DNA of 64,000 nt from JAXLWB01 sp046328715. GTDB taxonomy: Bacteria > Chloroflexota > Anaerolineae > Caldilineales > Caldilineaceae. The notes under the pieces are model-generated. The model was not told where the DNA came from and made no database searches. It was given only the letters and a program-made list of their open reading frames with translations. This document shows positions 17,810-26,340 of this stretch, in pieces (position 1 is the stretch's first letter; each line of letters begins with the position of its first letter). The stretch lies in contig JAXLWB010000002.1 of NCBI GenBank assembly GCA_046328715.1, forward strand, positions 310,001-374,000, in the 5' to 3' direction. The position numbers were made by a program, and so were the translations under genes.

Positions 17810-18790
17810 TCAAGTGGAGCGCGGCTTCAAACCCGCTTTACGGTAAACTTCGTCAATGACCTGCATACTCACTACCCCATCATTTCCATCCGTAAGTAGT
17901 GTCGTACCCTGTTGTACTGCCTCAACAAAGGTGCGCAGTTGGTGAGTATAGGAAGATTCGCCCCGAAAACTTTCGCTGTGCGAGCCAGTACGACTCTTGA
18001 ACGTGAGTCGATTGAAGAGATGGGGCATAATCGGGTTGAGGACGTGCATTTCACCAGTATCACCGACGACACGGGCGGTCAGGCGGATCAGCCGTAGAGA
18101 GAAGAAGGCGCAGGTCATGCGTCCCGTGGCACCGCTGGGGAATTGCAACTTGGCCTCCATCCAGCGGTCCACCTGGGGCTTGATACAGCTAGCATGGGCG
18201 TAGGTCACGGTTGGGACTTCATCAAGCAGATGGCGCATTAAGCGAAGCGGATAGCACCCCAGATCCATCGTCGCTCCGCCTGCCAGGTCCCAACGATAAC
18301 GAATATCATCGAGGCGGCGCAAAATGGTGCAGAAGTGGCCTTCGATGTGGCGAATCGTGCCCAGCTCACCGCTCTTCACAATCTCTTTCATGCGTTTAAC
18401 CAGCGGATGATAGAGGTTGTGAAAGGCTTCCATCAGCACCAGCCCAGTTTCGGCGGCGACTGTGGCCATCTGCCGTGCTTCCTGGGCATTCGAAGCGATG
18501 GGCTTTTCACAGAGCACATGTTTACCCGCCCGCAGTGCTTTGATCGACCACTCGGCGTGAAGGCTGTTGGGCAATGGATTGTAGACCACGTCGATGGTTG
18601 GGTCGTCGAGCAGGGCTTGATAATTATCGTAAACCTTGGGAATCTGATGTACCTGTGCAAACGCCTTCGCCCGTTCCAAGGAACGCGCAGCAATGGCACT
18701 CACTTCAACCTCTGGCAGGAGTCGAGCGGACAAAATCAGCGCCTTGGGAGTGATTCGCGCTGCACCTAACGTTCCAATTCGTAGTCCCAT
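17810..18790 (-). CDS. Gfo/Idh/MocA family dehydrogenase (second copy)
   Basis: The 326-residue protein starts with RIGTLGAARITPKALI, a Rossmann fold in which the usual GxGxxG is altered to GAARIT. NPLPNSLH and GKHVLCEKPIASNAQEAR, the family signature, follow near 90. The later EAFHNLYHP motif (near 125) and EGHF are typical of the dehydrogenase branch related to glucose-fructose oxidoreductase and dihydrodiol dehydrogenase. It uses NAD(P) on a sugar or diol. It lies upstream of the SorC regulator with the operator palindrome in the gap, so control by that regulator is possible. No clear ribosome site was seen. Confidence 0.9.
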   Translation of the reverse strand: MGLRIGTLGAARITPKALILSARLLPEVEVSAIAARSLERAKAFAQVHQIPKVYDNYQALLDDPTIDVVYNPLPNSLHAEWSIKALRAGKHVLCEKPIASNAQEARQMATVAAETGLVLMEAFHNLYHPLVKRMKEIVKSGELGTIRHIEGHFCTILRRLDDIRYRWDLAGGATMDLGCYPLRLMRHLLDEVPTVTYAHASCIKPQVDRWMEAKLQFPSGATGRMTCAFFSLRLIRLTARVVGDTGEMHVLNPIMPHLFNRLTFKSRTGSHSESFRGESSYTHQLRTFVEAVQQGTTLLTDGNDGVVSMQVIDEVYRKAGLKPRST

Positions 18791-18920
18791 AAATAAATGC
18801 TACTACAGTACGTTCAATTGATTGCAAAACTCTGCCAACTTCGAGTACACTAACAGACTATTGTGACTTTGAACTTTAACCCAAGGATTCACCTTTAAAC
18901 AATTTGATCAAAGGCAAGCA

Positions 18921-18987
18921 TTGGGAGATTGAGGGATTAGGAGATTGAGAGACTGCAAGAGTGTAATCTCTAATCTCCCAGTCTCTA
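18921..18987. repeat. Short-word inverted repeat (GGGAGATTGAG type)
   Basis: Words GGAGATTGAGGGATTAGGAGATT on the left face AATCTCTAATCTCCCAGTCTC on the right, forming a hairpin between the divergent Gfo/Idh/MocA and chaperonin genes. The remaining parts of this 264-bp gap (18791-18920 and 18988-19054) show nothing clear beyond AT-rich promoter-like sequence. Confidence 0.75.
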
Positions 18988-19054
18988 TATTTCTTGTTCG
19001 CTTTTCTTCATGATCGTATAAATGTGTCTCCTATATGAAAATTAACATGTCCGT

Positions 19055-20671
19055 ATGAATCGACCACAAGTAGTAAATCAACCCACAACCAGCCAACACC
19101 TTGCGTATGGCATCAACCAAATCGCCGATCTGCTGGCACCGACCCTGGGTCCGCGTGGCGGTGTGGTCGCCCATCGCGTCGATACCCGACGCACAGAGAT
19201 GTTGGATGATTCAAGCACGGTGGTACGGCGCATTATCAGCCTTGGCGACGCTCAGCGTGATATCGGGGCGATGATCATGCGCAGCCTGATCTGGCGAGTT
19301 GGCCAGAGATCGGGCGATGGTGGCGCGACTGCTGCCGTCCTGGCTCGTGCGCTCTTTAATGAAGGATTGCGCCAGATCACGGCAGGTGCCAACGCCATGC
19401 AATTGGCGCAGGGCGTTCGTTTGGGCGTCGATGTTGCGCTTGAGGAGTTGAAGAAACAGTCGCAACCGATTACCAGCGAAGATGAACTCGCTCATCTCGC
19501 CTATAGTATTGCTGGGCGGCGCGATTTGGCGATGGTGCTAGGCGAAATGGCCTATCTGCTCGGGCCAGACGCCAATGTCATTATCGACAAGCTCGTAGCC
19601 CCTTATTTGGAACGACGTTATATTACAGGTGCCCACTTCAAAGCGCAGATCAGCAGTATGTTCTTTTATACTGAGCCACAGAAGAAGCGCACCTTGCTCG
19701 TTTCACCCTTGATCGCTCTGGTTGACCAACAGTTGACCGAAGCAGAACAGGCAGTGGCACTCTTAGAAGCGGCACTACAACGCAAGGCGAAAGCACTCGC
19801 CATCATTGCCCACGATATCACCGGTCCTGCCTTGCATGTTTTGGTGAGTAACAATCAATTGCCCAAAGAGAAGAAGAAATTGGAGATCTTTGGCGGCAAG
19901 TTGATGGTCTTGGGCGAAGAACGCACCTATGGCTATAGCGACCTGGCAATGATGACTGGAGCGACCTTGCTTGGGCCGACTCGCACCCGTTCGGCCATTG
20001 CTGCCAAGCCAGAAGACTTGGGCGTCACCCAGCGTGTGGAACACTCGGACGCAGGCTTAGTGATTGTAACACCGCCTGAAGCGCGTGCGACGATCCGAGA
20101 AACGGTCAACGCACTTCGTTTCCAACTTTCCGAACTACCCTTTAATGATGAAGAGCGCCCCAAATTGGTTCGGCGGCTTTCCACACTGACAGGTGGTTTG
20201 GGGGAACTGAAGATTGGTGCCTATAACCAGCCTGAACGAGACCAACTGGAAGAGTATAGCTCGCGGGCGCTCAAGGTGCTTTCTTCTGCGCAAAAAGGGG
20301 GCGTGGTCGCTGGGGCAGGTGCGGCACTTCTGCACTGTGTGCCAGCCGTCAATGCCATTCAGGCCGAAGGGGATGTCGCTGTCGGTGTCAAGTTGCTTGC
20401 CACTGTTCTGAGTGCACCGCTGCGACAGATTCTGGTCAACTACGGTGTACCATCCGAGGCGCTCTATCTACAACAGATCGCCGATGCTGGGGCGCCTGCT
20501 AGCTTTGATGCACGGACTGGAGAAGTCGTCAACGGCTTCAGCGACGGGGTCCTCGATGTCACCGATGTCACAGTTGACGTACTACAGACAGCCATCAGCG
20601 GTGCCTTAATGGCCTTGACCACCGATGCGATTGTCTATCACAAAAATCCCCAACAAAGTATGGAACCTTGA
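19055..20671 (+). CDS. Divergent GroEL/Cpn60-like chaperonin paralog
   Basis: The 538-residue protein aligns with group I chaperonins from end to end. LAPTLGPRGGVV (about 27-38) is the nucleotide P-loop, and SGDGGATAAVL (86-96) matches GDGTTTATVL and keeps the Asp87 equivalent. The C-terminal half has GGVVAGAGAALL and LSAPLRQILVNYG. Key changes are visible. The residue aligned with the ATP-hydrolysis Asp398 (in RVEDALHAT of GroEL) is Arg in EYSSRALKVL, and the apical domain is strongly diverged. The GGM-type tail is absent. No groES is adjacent. It is probably not the housekeeping chaperonin; it may form a specialised ring or scaffold. It is followed by a BNR propeller gene about 100 bp downstream. 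Confidence 0.85.
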   Translation: MNRPQVVNQPTTSQHLAYGINQIADLLAPTLGPRGGVVAHRVDTRRTEMLDDSSTVVRRIISLGDAQRDIGAMIMRSLIWRVGQRSGDGGATAAVLARALFNEGLRQITAGANAMQLAQGVRLGVDVALEELKKQSQPITSEDELAHLAYSIAGRRDLAMVLGEMAYLLGPDANVIIDKLVAPYLERRYITGAHFKAQISSMFFYTEPQKKRTLLVSPLIALVDQQLTEAEQAVALLEAALQRKAKALAIIAHDITGPALHVLVSNNQLPKEKKKLEIFGGKLMVLGEERTYGYSDLAMMTGATLLGPTRTRSAIAAKPEDLGVTQRVEHSDAGLVIVTPPEARATIRETVNALRFQLSELPFNDEERPKLVRRLSTLTGGLGELKIGAYNQPERDQLEEYSSRALKVLSSAQKGGVVAGAGAALLHCVPAVNAIQAEGDVAVGVKLLATVLSAPLRQILVNYGVPSEALYLQQIADAGAPASFDARTGEVVNGFSDGVLDVTDVTVDVLQTAISGALMALTTDAIVYHKNPQQSMEP

Positions 20672-20753
20672 TCAGTAGGACAGTGAGTCAGTGAAACAGT
20701 AAAACAGTCACCTCTGAATTACTGGCCTACTGACTCTCTGTCCCACTGTTTTA
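20671..20753. repeat. Short-word inverted repeat (GTGAGTCAGT type)
   Basis: Heptamer-like words CAGTAGGACAGTGAGTCAGT on the left (20683-20708) face CTACTGACTCTCTGTCCCACTGTTTT on the right (20728-20753). It fills the gap between the chaperonin paralog and the propeller gene and may act as a terminator or mRNA stabiliser. Confidence 0.8.
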
Positions 20754-20769
20754 ACCTGGAGTTTGGATT

Positions 20770-21600
20770 ATGCCGATTGTTCTTTCACTTGCCTATTCAA
20801 ATGATACATTATATGCCGCCGGTCCAGAGGGGCTATTTCAACTAGAGGATGGCGAATTAGTACCCATTGCGCAGCCTCAGTCTGAATTGGCCTGTTGCGC
20901 TGCGGTTAATGGGCGGCTGCTCGTAGGTGGTTTGCCACATGGGGTGGCATTTACGTTGGCCAATCAGAGTTGGCAAGCCGGTTGGATGGATGGGGTAGCG
21001 GAGTCAGTCTACTGCATTGCGCCCGATCCACGCGTAGATCTGAATGGTGTTCTGCTGGCTGGTGCGGCAGGTGGTGGCATCTTACGCACTCACAACCGTG
21101 GCGTTACCTGGTCGGTCTGTAACTTTGGCTTGCAGGAATTCAATGTATTGGCCCTGGCCTGGGCACCACCAGCCCCAGAACAACAGTGGCCGCGCTGGGA
21201 GATGGTTTTTGCTGGAACTGAACATGGCGTCTATCGTTCGCCGAATGGCGGACGCGGCTGGAAGCGCAGCGAAGGGGTCGAAGGGGTTGTACAATCAGTT
21301 GCGGTAGCCAGCGATTTTCACGAAAGTGGTGTGGTGTTGGCGGCGACCGAAAGCAATGGCCTCTGGCGCTCGACTGATCTAGGTCGCACCTTTGTACAAG
21401 TAGAAAACGCACCCAGTCAGGTCAATGTCGTCATTGCCACGGAACAAGGTTGGTTCTTGAGCGATGCAACGGGCATTTGGCGATCCTCGAATGGCACCGA
21501 TTGGCAAAAAGTCGCTGAATTACCTCCAGCACTCTCTTTACTTGTCGCTGGCGGTCATGTCTGGGGCGGCGGTGAATCTGGCGTTTTTGCGGTAATTTGA
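20770..21600 (+). CDS. BNR/Asp-box beta-propeller protein
   Basis: The 276-residue protein consists of repeated propeller blades. Asp-box-like turns are visible as RTHNRGVTW (about 111), RSPNGGRGW (about 155), RSTDLGRTF (about 204) and RSSNGTDW (about 242), each following a strand such as VFAGTEHGVY or VLAATESNGLW. These match sialidase/photosystem-stability-factor-like propellers, which usually act as binding scaffolds. There is no signal peptide, so it should be cytoplasmic. TGGAG lies upstream of the ATG. Its position directly after the chaperonin paralog suggests a functional partner or client (inference). Confidence 0.8.
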   Translation: MPIVLSLAYSNDTLYAAGPEGLFQLEDGELVPIAQPQSELACCAAVNGRLLVGGLPHGVAFTLANQSWQAGWMDGVAESVYCIAPDPRVDLNGVLLAGAAGGGILRTHNRGVTWSVCNFGLQEFNVLALAWAPPAPEQQWPRWEMVFAGTEHGVYRSPNGGRGWKRSEGVEGVVQSVAVASDFHESGVVLAATESNGLWRSTDLGRTFVQVENAPSQVNVVIATEQGWFLSDATGIWRSSNGTDWQKVAELPPALSLLVAGGHVWGGGESGVFAVI

Positions 21601-21928
21601 TGCAGGATGCAAGAAGCAGGTGGCAAGGTAAACTTTTCTCCACGCTTGCCACCTACTTCTGATTTGCTTTACCTCGTTAGATTTCTTCTCCTTTTTTAGT
21701 ATCGGTGTTCTCGCAAGGTCGAAAGTAAAAGTAGAGACGCGTATATTAGTGTACGCGGATTGTGCGTCTCTATAACTGTCTACCCACAAAAACCATTCCA
21801 TTTTTTCACTACGCCCACTACACCTTCAAAAATGTATTTCAGGCTGAGAACGGGTATAATCAGCAGCAGGCTATGTGCCGCTATCCGATTCTGAACCATC
21901 ACTCAACCGTTCGAGGGGGAAACTCTGT
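21601..21928. other. Intergenic region with two palindromic repeats
   Basis: Two elements occupy this 328-bp gap. A short-word hairpin at 21601-21660 has GCAGGTGGCAAG facing CTTGCCACCTACTTC. A second element at 21731-21773, GTAGAGACGC facing GCGTCTCT, is like the GTAGAGACGCG palindromes common in cyanobacterial and chloroflexal genomes. The last 100 bp lead to the M20 gene, with AGGGGG ten bases before its start. No gene is supported here. Confidence 0.6.
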
Positions 21929-23137
21929 ATGCCTCAAACCATTACCAATCAGGACTTACTCAACCGTGCGCGTGCAATCCAGGAACAAATTCGCAGTTGG
22001 CGCCGTGAGATTCATCGTCACCCAGAACTCACTTTTACCGAGCATCGTACCGCCGGGCTGGTTAACAGTGTGTTGAGCGGAATGGGAATTGAGACCGAAA
22101 CTGAAGTTGCCAAAACCGGCGTGATTGGTCATATCAAAGGCAGCAGCGGACCCACCGTTGGTCTGCGTGCCGATATGGACGCCTTGCCGATTCAGGAGAT
22201 CAACGGCACTGAGTTTGACAGCACACGCCCCGGCATCATGCACGCCTGTGGCCATGATGCCCACACGGCCATGCTCTTGGGTGCCGCCACCATTCTCAAA
22301 GGATTGGCCGACGAACAACGTCTACCAGGCACGATCCGCCTGCTCTTTCAGCCCAGCGAGGAAGCACAGGACGACGAAGGCAAATCCGGCGGCATGCGCA
22401 TGGTGGAAGAAGGAGCGCTCAAGGGACTTGATGCGGTCTTTGGATTGCATGTCGATTCCAAACTCGATGTCGGCACGGTCGGCACACGCACGGGTCCGAT
22501 GCTGGCTGCCGCTGACGAATTCGAGCTTACCATTCGTGGCTCCGGCGGACACGCTGCGGCCCCCCATCTCGCCCTCGATCCGATTGCCCTGACCGGTCTG
22601 GTCATCAATGCCGTCCATCAAATTGTCAGCCGCCGCGTCAACCCGATTGAATCAGGCGTGATCACCATCGGTTCGATTCATGGTGGCAAAGCCAGCAACG
22701 TCATCCCCGAATCAGTAGAAATGACTGGCACGATCCGCTCGTATACACCTGAAATCCGCAGGCTGCTCCACGAAGAGTTGCAAAAAGCGGTCAATATTGT
22801 CGAAGCAATGGGTGGCAAAGCAGAACTGAAGATTCACTTCGGCTATCCGCCCACGGTTAATAACCCAGAAGCGACCGAAGTGATGTTTGCAGCCACCCGT
22901 GACCTACTGGGCACGGACAATGTAAAACTGGCCGACATGGTAATGGGTGCCGAAGATTTTAGCTACATGGCCCAGGCAGCACCCGGTTGTTTCCTGCGCA
23001 TCGGCGTCAAAAACCCATCTTGGGAGCGCGCCTATCCTGTTCACCGCGCCGACTTCCGCCTGGACGAGGATGCCCTTCCCGTGGGCGCAGCAGCCATGGC
23101 AGCGGCCGCATTACGTTGGATGGAAGAGAAGAGATGA
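21929..23137 (+). CDS. M20 family amidohydrolase (hippurate/N-acyl-amino-acid hydrolase type)
   Basis: The 402-residue zinc peptidase-family enzyme shows REIHRHPELTFTEH (about 23-36), RADMDALPI (about 80) and the metal motif MHACGHDAHTAMLLG (about 106-120). It also has QPSEEAQDDEGKSGG (about 149), LHVDSK, and the C-terminal MGAEDFSYM. These match amidohydrolases that cleave N-acyl amino acids, hippurate or auxin conjugates, with an internal dimerisation domain (GSGGHAAAPH). The start at 21929 is chosen for its AGGGGG ribosome site, not the in-frame ATG at 21875. The stop overlaps the next start (ATGA). A paralog lies at 35167. Confidence 0.93.
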   Translation: MPQTITNQDLLNRARAIQEQIRSWRREIHRHPELTFTEHRTAGLVNSVLSGMGIETETEVAKTGVIGHIKGSSGPTVGLRADMDALPIQEINGTEFDSTRPGIMHACGHDAHTAMLLGAATILKGLADEQRLPGTIRLLFQPSEEAQDDEGKSGGMRMVEEGALKGLDAVFGLHVDSKLDVGTVGTRTGPMLAAADEFELTIRGSGGHAAAPHLALDPIALTGLVINAVHQIVSRRVNPIESGVITIGSIHGGKASNVIPESVEMTGTIRSYTPEIRRLLHEELQKAVNIVEAMGGKAELKIHFGYPPTVNNPEATEVMFAATRDLLGTDNVKLADMVMGAEDFSYMAQAAPGCFLRIGVKNPSWERAYPVHRADFRLDEDALPVGAAAMAAAALRWMEEKR

Positions 23138-23979
23138 GTGAACTGAAAATTACGAATAGCGAATGGCGAATGGCGAATAGTGTTGAAAGTCACCCGATGG
23201 TGCGGGCTAGAGGCGTTGCTGCTTGTTCTCAAAGGCTATCGACGCTTGATATAATCCGCAATCTCCTCCTCCTACTACTTCTGCTCACCTTGATGGCAGC
23301 CTGTGGGGGACCGGAGCCGCAGCCCTTGACGTTACAGGCAGCGCCCTGGCAGAGTGGTGAGAGCAGCACCTATGATATTACCGATCTCAACGGTCAGTTT
23401 GCCGGAACAACTATCTACTCTATTCAAAAGAGTACAGCCACACAAGCTGGGAATTGGATCGTTCGTCGCGAAACCGAGGCGCAAGGGAACAGTGAGATTG
23501 TGGAAGTTGAGATCACAGGCGATCACTTACGCCCACGCCAGACCAACTGGGCGCTAACCGATGGGAGCGGGACCGAGACCATTGTGGCCAACTATGCCCA
23601 AGGTGTCGTGGATATGCAATTGACCTCTAAACAGAGCCAAATGCATACTGAGCAGCGCACAATCCCTACAGACAGTTACGACGCTTACACCTTGATGATT
23701 CTGCTGCGCGCTATGCCACTGGCCAAGAACTACGCCACCCAGATGAATATTTTTACCGCCTTGACTGGTAACCTGGAACAGGCATTGGTGCGTGTACGTG
23801 GGACTGAGCAAATCGAGAGCGACGCTGGCGCCTTCGACACATGGCGGGTTGAGATAAAGATCGGGGAAAGTAAAACCCAGGCTTGGATTGGAACAAATAC
23901 CCCCTATCCAGTCGTCAAGTATATAGATGGCCGTAACGGCGGTACTTATCTATTGTCTACGTTCGAAGCAGGCAAATAA
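23134..23979 (+). CDS. Predicted lipoprotein of unknown function
   Basis: From the ATG overlapping the M20 stop the protein is 281 residues. Its first 15-20 codons are encoded by GAATGGCGAAT short-word repeats, so the true start may be the later ATG at 23197. A hydrophobic stretch of leucines ends in the lipobox LMAAC, giving an acylated Cys and an outer-face lipoprotein. The mature part is beta-rich without recognised motifs and ends in a segment (DTWRVEI, TQAWIGTNTPYPVVKYI) resembling DUF3108-like proteins that may bind lipophilic ligands; this is a weak resemblance. It is translationally linked to the M20 enzyme and to the next gene. Confidence 0.65.
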   Translation: MSELKITNSEWRMANSVESHPMVRARGVAACSQRLSTLDIIRNLLLLLLLLTLMAACGGPEPQPLTLQAAPWQSGESSTYDITDLNGQFAGTTIYSIQKSTATQAGNWIVRRETEAQGNSEIVEVEITGDHLRPRQTNWALTDGSGTETIVANYAQGVVDMQLTSKQSQMHTEQRTIPTDSYDAYTLMILLRAMPLAKNYATQMNIFTALTGNLEQALVRVRGTEQIESDAGAFDTWRVEIKIGESKTQAWIGTNTPYPVVKYIDGRNGGTYLLSTFEAGK

Positions 23980-24455
23980 TGCTCAAACTGGATCGCTTTA
24001 CACTGGTGGTGATTGGAGTTGTCGTGGCCTTGATCGTGGCAGCTATTATTACGGTCAATCGCACAGGCGGCAACCAATCCCAGGCAGCTTACTTAACCGA
24101 AGACTCACCCGCAGCAGCAGTCTACAATGCGTTTTTGGCGCTGCAAAAAGGGGATCGCGAAACGATGCGCCAGCAGTACAGCAAAGCCATCCTCGCAGAG
24201 GTTGACAAGAATGACCAATATGGCCCTCTTGGAAAACAATCAACGCAGGGTAGCTATCCTGCACGCCGCCTGCGCATCCTCACAGAAGAGATCAACAGTA
24301 GCGATCCGACCAAAGCAACCGTCACCTTTGAAGTGGATAACTACAGCACAGGCGGGCTTTTTGATGCGGGTAACACTTGGAGTTCACAGCGCTCGGTTCC
24401 CTTGGTGCGCGAAGATAACCGCTGGAAGGTCGACGCAACCGAGTATTTCTATTGA
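23979..24455 (+). CDS. Membrane-anchored NTF2-like (DUF4878-type) protein
   Basis: The 158-residue protein has one N-terminal membrane helix (TLVVIGVVVALIVAAIITV, about 8-26). A periplasmic or outer-face domain follows with the pattern SPAAAVYNAFLALQKGDRETM and a late VPLVREDNRWKVDATEYFY. This is the usual outline of DUF4878/NTF2-like lumicin-type domains. The start overlaps the lipoprotein stop by one base (TAATG). Its function is unknown; the neighbours suggest an envelope-associated assembly. Confidence 0.6.
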   Translation: MLKLDRFTLVVIGVVVALIVAAIITVNRTGGNQSQAAYLTEDSPAAAVYNAFLALQKGDRETMRQQYSKAILAEVDKNDQYGPLGKQSTQGSYPARRLRILTEEINSSDPTKATVTFEVDNYSTGGLFDAGNTWSSQRSVPLVREDNRWKVDATEYFY

Positions 24456-24469
24456 GTTTCTGAACCTAT

Positions 24470-24541
24470 TGTGAATTACGGATTGCGAGTCCGGGCAGAA
24501 GAGAGGTGACTCGCAATCTGCAATCTGCAATCCGCAATTTC
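24470..24541. repeat. Short-word repeat with inverted halves (GCAATCTGCAATC)
   Basis: ATTACGGATTGCGAGTC on the left (24474-24490) faces GACTCGCAATCTGCAATCTGCAATCCGCAAT on the right (24508-24538). It fills the gap before the next membrane protein and ends just before its start codon. Confidence 0.75.
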
Positions 24542-24542
24542 C

Positions 24543-26276
24543 ATGCTCACAGGCATTCTCTTTCCCATCATACTATTGGCGCTCGGTGGCGGCATTGTCT
24601 ACACGATTGTGCAACGTCGCGACGAGACTGTGGATCGCGGGGCCGCAGTAAGGCGGCTCTACTTTTATCTGGTGGCGCTGATCAGCTATATCACCGCGCT
24701 CTTTGGGTTGGATGGCATCCTGCGCACCTTAGCCGATGTCTGGTTGGGTGAGAAAAGTCTATATACCATCAATGATGAACGCTATATTCGTGAGCAACTG
24801 GCGCGCACGGCTGGTTTCTTGTTGGTTGCGACGTTGATCTTTCTCTTGCACTGGGGCTATGTCCAGCAACGACGGCAACGTCCTGGTGAGGCTGGTTCGG
24901 CGCTGCGCAAGCTCTTCCTTTATGTAGGGTTGGGCTTTACCGTGGGTTTTGCGTTAGCAATTGGTTATCAATTGCTGTCGGGCATCGTCGATCTTGCCTT
25001 TGGCCTTCCGCTCTCGCAAAGCACCATCTGGCCTAGTCAATGGCTCTATTTAAGCGCCATGTTGTTGGCATGTTTCGGCCTGATCGCTTATCTGAATCGT
25101 ACGCTTCACGGCGACGGCGACTACGGCCAGGAGAGCAATCGTGCGGCTGCGCTCTGGCGCCGACTCTATTTGCTGGTTGCCTGTCTGGTTGGTATCACCA
25201 TTACCTTATGGGGCGTGACCTCGCTGTTGAGCGTCATTATCGAAAGCATACTAGATCAGCTATCGACCGTCCTGAGCATCTCAGCAGGAGGAACACCCAG
25301 TTGGAGTGGCCCGATTACGCAGTTGATCCTGGGTACGATTCTGCTGCGCCTGCATTGGAGTATGTGGCAATCCCTCCTCACCGCTACAGCCACCCGTACC
25401 AACGAACTCAACTCGGCTGTACGACGACTCTATCTTTACGGCGCAGTCGTGATCGGGGCACTTTTTGCCTTGATCGGCTCGGCGATGATCTTAGATGCTT
25501 TCCTGCTGCGTGCCTTTGGCAGTACCAGTGATTCTCTGCTCGATATCATACGAGGGAATCGCATGGCACTAGCAGCCATTGGGCCGGGAGCGATTGCCTG
25601 GCGATTGTACTGGTTACAATTACACCGGGAGAGTGAGCGCTACGGGGAGAGCCGCCAAGGAGTCGAGGTACGCCGCGTCTACTATTATGCGGTCGCAGCG
25701 ACGGGATTGGCGTTGCTCTGGATTGGCGCTGGTACGTTGGTCCAGGTGGTTCTCGACTGGCTGATGAGCGGCGATCTGCTAGGGCAAGGGCTGTGGCGCG
25801 AGCCGCTGGCACATGGCTTGAGTATGCTTGCAGTGGGTGCTCCGGTCTGGTCATTACACTGGCAAGCCGTTCAACCAATTGCGCGCCAGAACAATGAAGC
25901 AGGTGCTGAGGAGCGTAGTGCATTGCCGCGACGCATTTACCTCTACGGCGTGGCATTGATCGGGGCATTGGTGATCCTCTTCTTCCTGGCACAGGTGGTT
26001 TATCGTTTCTTCCTGATGATCCTGGGCGACACGGAGAGTTCCTTCTTCTCGCCGCAGACCGCCAACGAAATTGCGCAAAGTCTGATTGCCGCCGCCTTGT
26101 GGGGCGTTCACATGCTGGCACTGCGTACCGACATGCGCATGGGCGGACCCACAGAGCCTGACAAAAGCAGTGATCGCCGAGCCGAGCTAGAGGCAAGAAT
26201 CAGTCGATTGGAGACTGAACTGGCTGCAGCGAAAGAGGAATTAGCAAAAATAGAAAATGGGGAGTTGGGGGAATGA
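24543..26276 (+). CDS. Membrane protein with six DUF5671-like repeats
   Basis: The 577-residue protein is built from about six copies of a two-helix unit, each starting with a basic-aromatic motif: VRRLYFYLVAL (about 36), LRKLFLYVGL (about 119), WRRLYLLVACL (about 204), VRRLYLYGAVV (about 293), VRRVYYYAVAA (about 376) and PRRIYLYGVAL (about 460). Each is followed by two membrane helices, and HW(x)L-type residues sit at the ends of blocks (LLHWGY, RLHWSM, SLHWQA). It finishes with a coiled coil (ELEARISRLETELAAAKEEL). This fits DUF5671 proteins of unknown function. It probably resides in the cytoplasmic membrane with the coiled coil in the cytoplasm. Confidence 0.8.
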   Translation: MLTGILFPIILLALGGGIVYTIVQRRDETVDRGAAVRRLYFYLVALISYITALFGLDGILRTLADVWLGEKSLYTINDERYIREQLARTAGFLLVATLIFLLHWGYVQQRRQRPGEAGSALRKLFLYVGLGFTVGFALAIGYQLLSGIVDLAFGLPLSQSTIWPSQWLYLSAMLLACFGLIAYLNRTLHGDGDYGQESNRAAALWRRLYLLVACLVGITITLWGVTSLLSVIIESILDQLSTVLSISAGGTPSWSGPITQLILGTILLRLHWSMWQSLLTATATRTNELNSAVRRLYLYGAVVIGALFALIGSAMILDAFLLRAFGSTSDSLLDIIRGNRMALAAIGPGAIAWRLYWLQLHRESERYGESRQGVEVRRVYYYAVAATGLALLWIGAGTLVQVVLDWLMSGDLLGQGLWREPLAHGLSMLAVGAPVWSLHWQAVQPIARQNNEAGAEERSALPRRIYLYGVALIGALVILFFLAQVVYRFFLMILGDTESSFFSPQTANEIAQSLIAAALWGVHMLALRTDMRMGGPTEPDKSSDRRAELEARISRLETELAAAKEELAKIENGELGE

Positions 26277-26340
26277 GGAGGTAAGGAGAATCAAGCACCT
26301 ACCGCACTATCACCTCATCTCCCTATAGCTCTACTTCCCC
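26265..26340. repeat. Hairpin of GGGGAGT/ACTTCCCC words between convergent genes
   Basis: Words AATGGGGAGTTGGGGGAATGAGGAGGTAAGG on the left face CACCTCATCTCCCTATAGCTCTACTTCCCC on the right. It spans the end of the DUF5671 gene and the start of the gap to the DUF2231 gene, whose last codons it overlaps. Confidence 0.55.
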
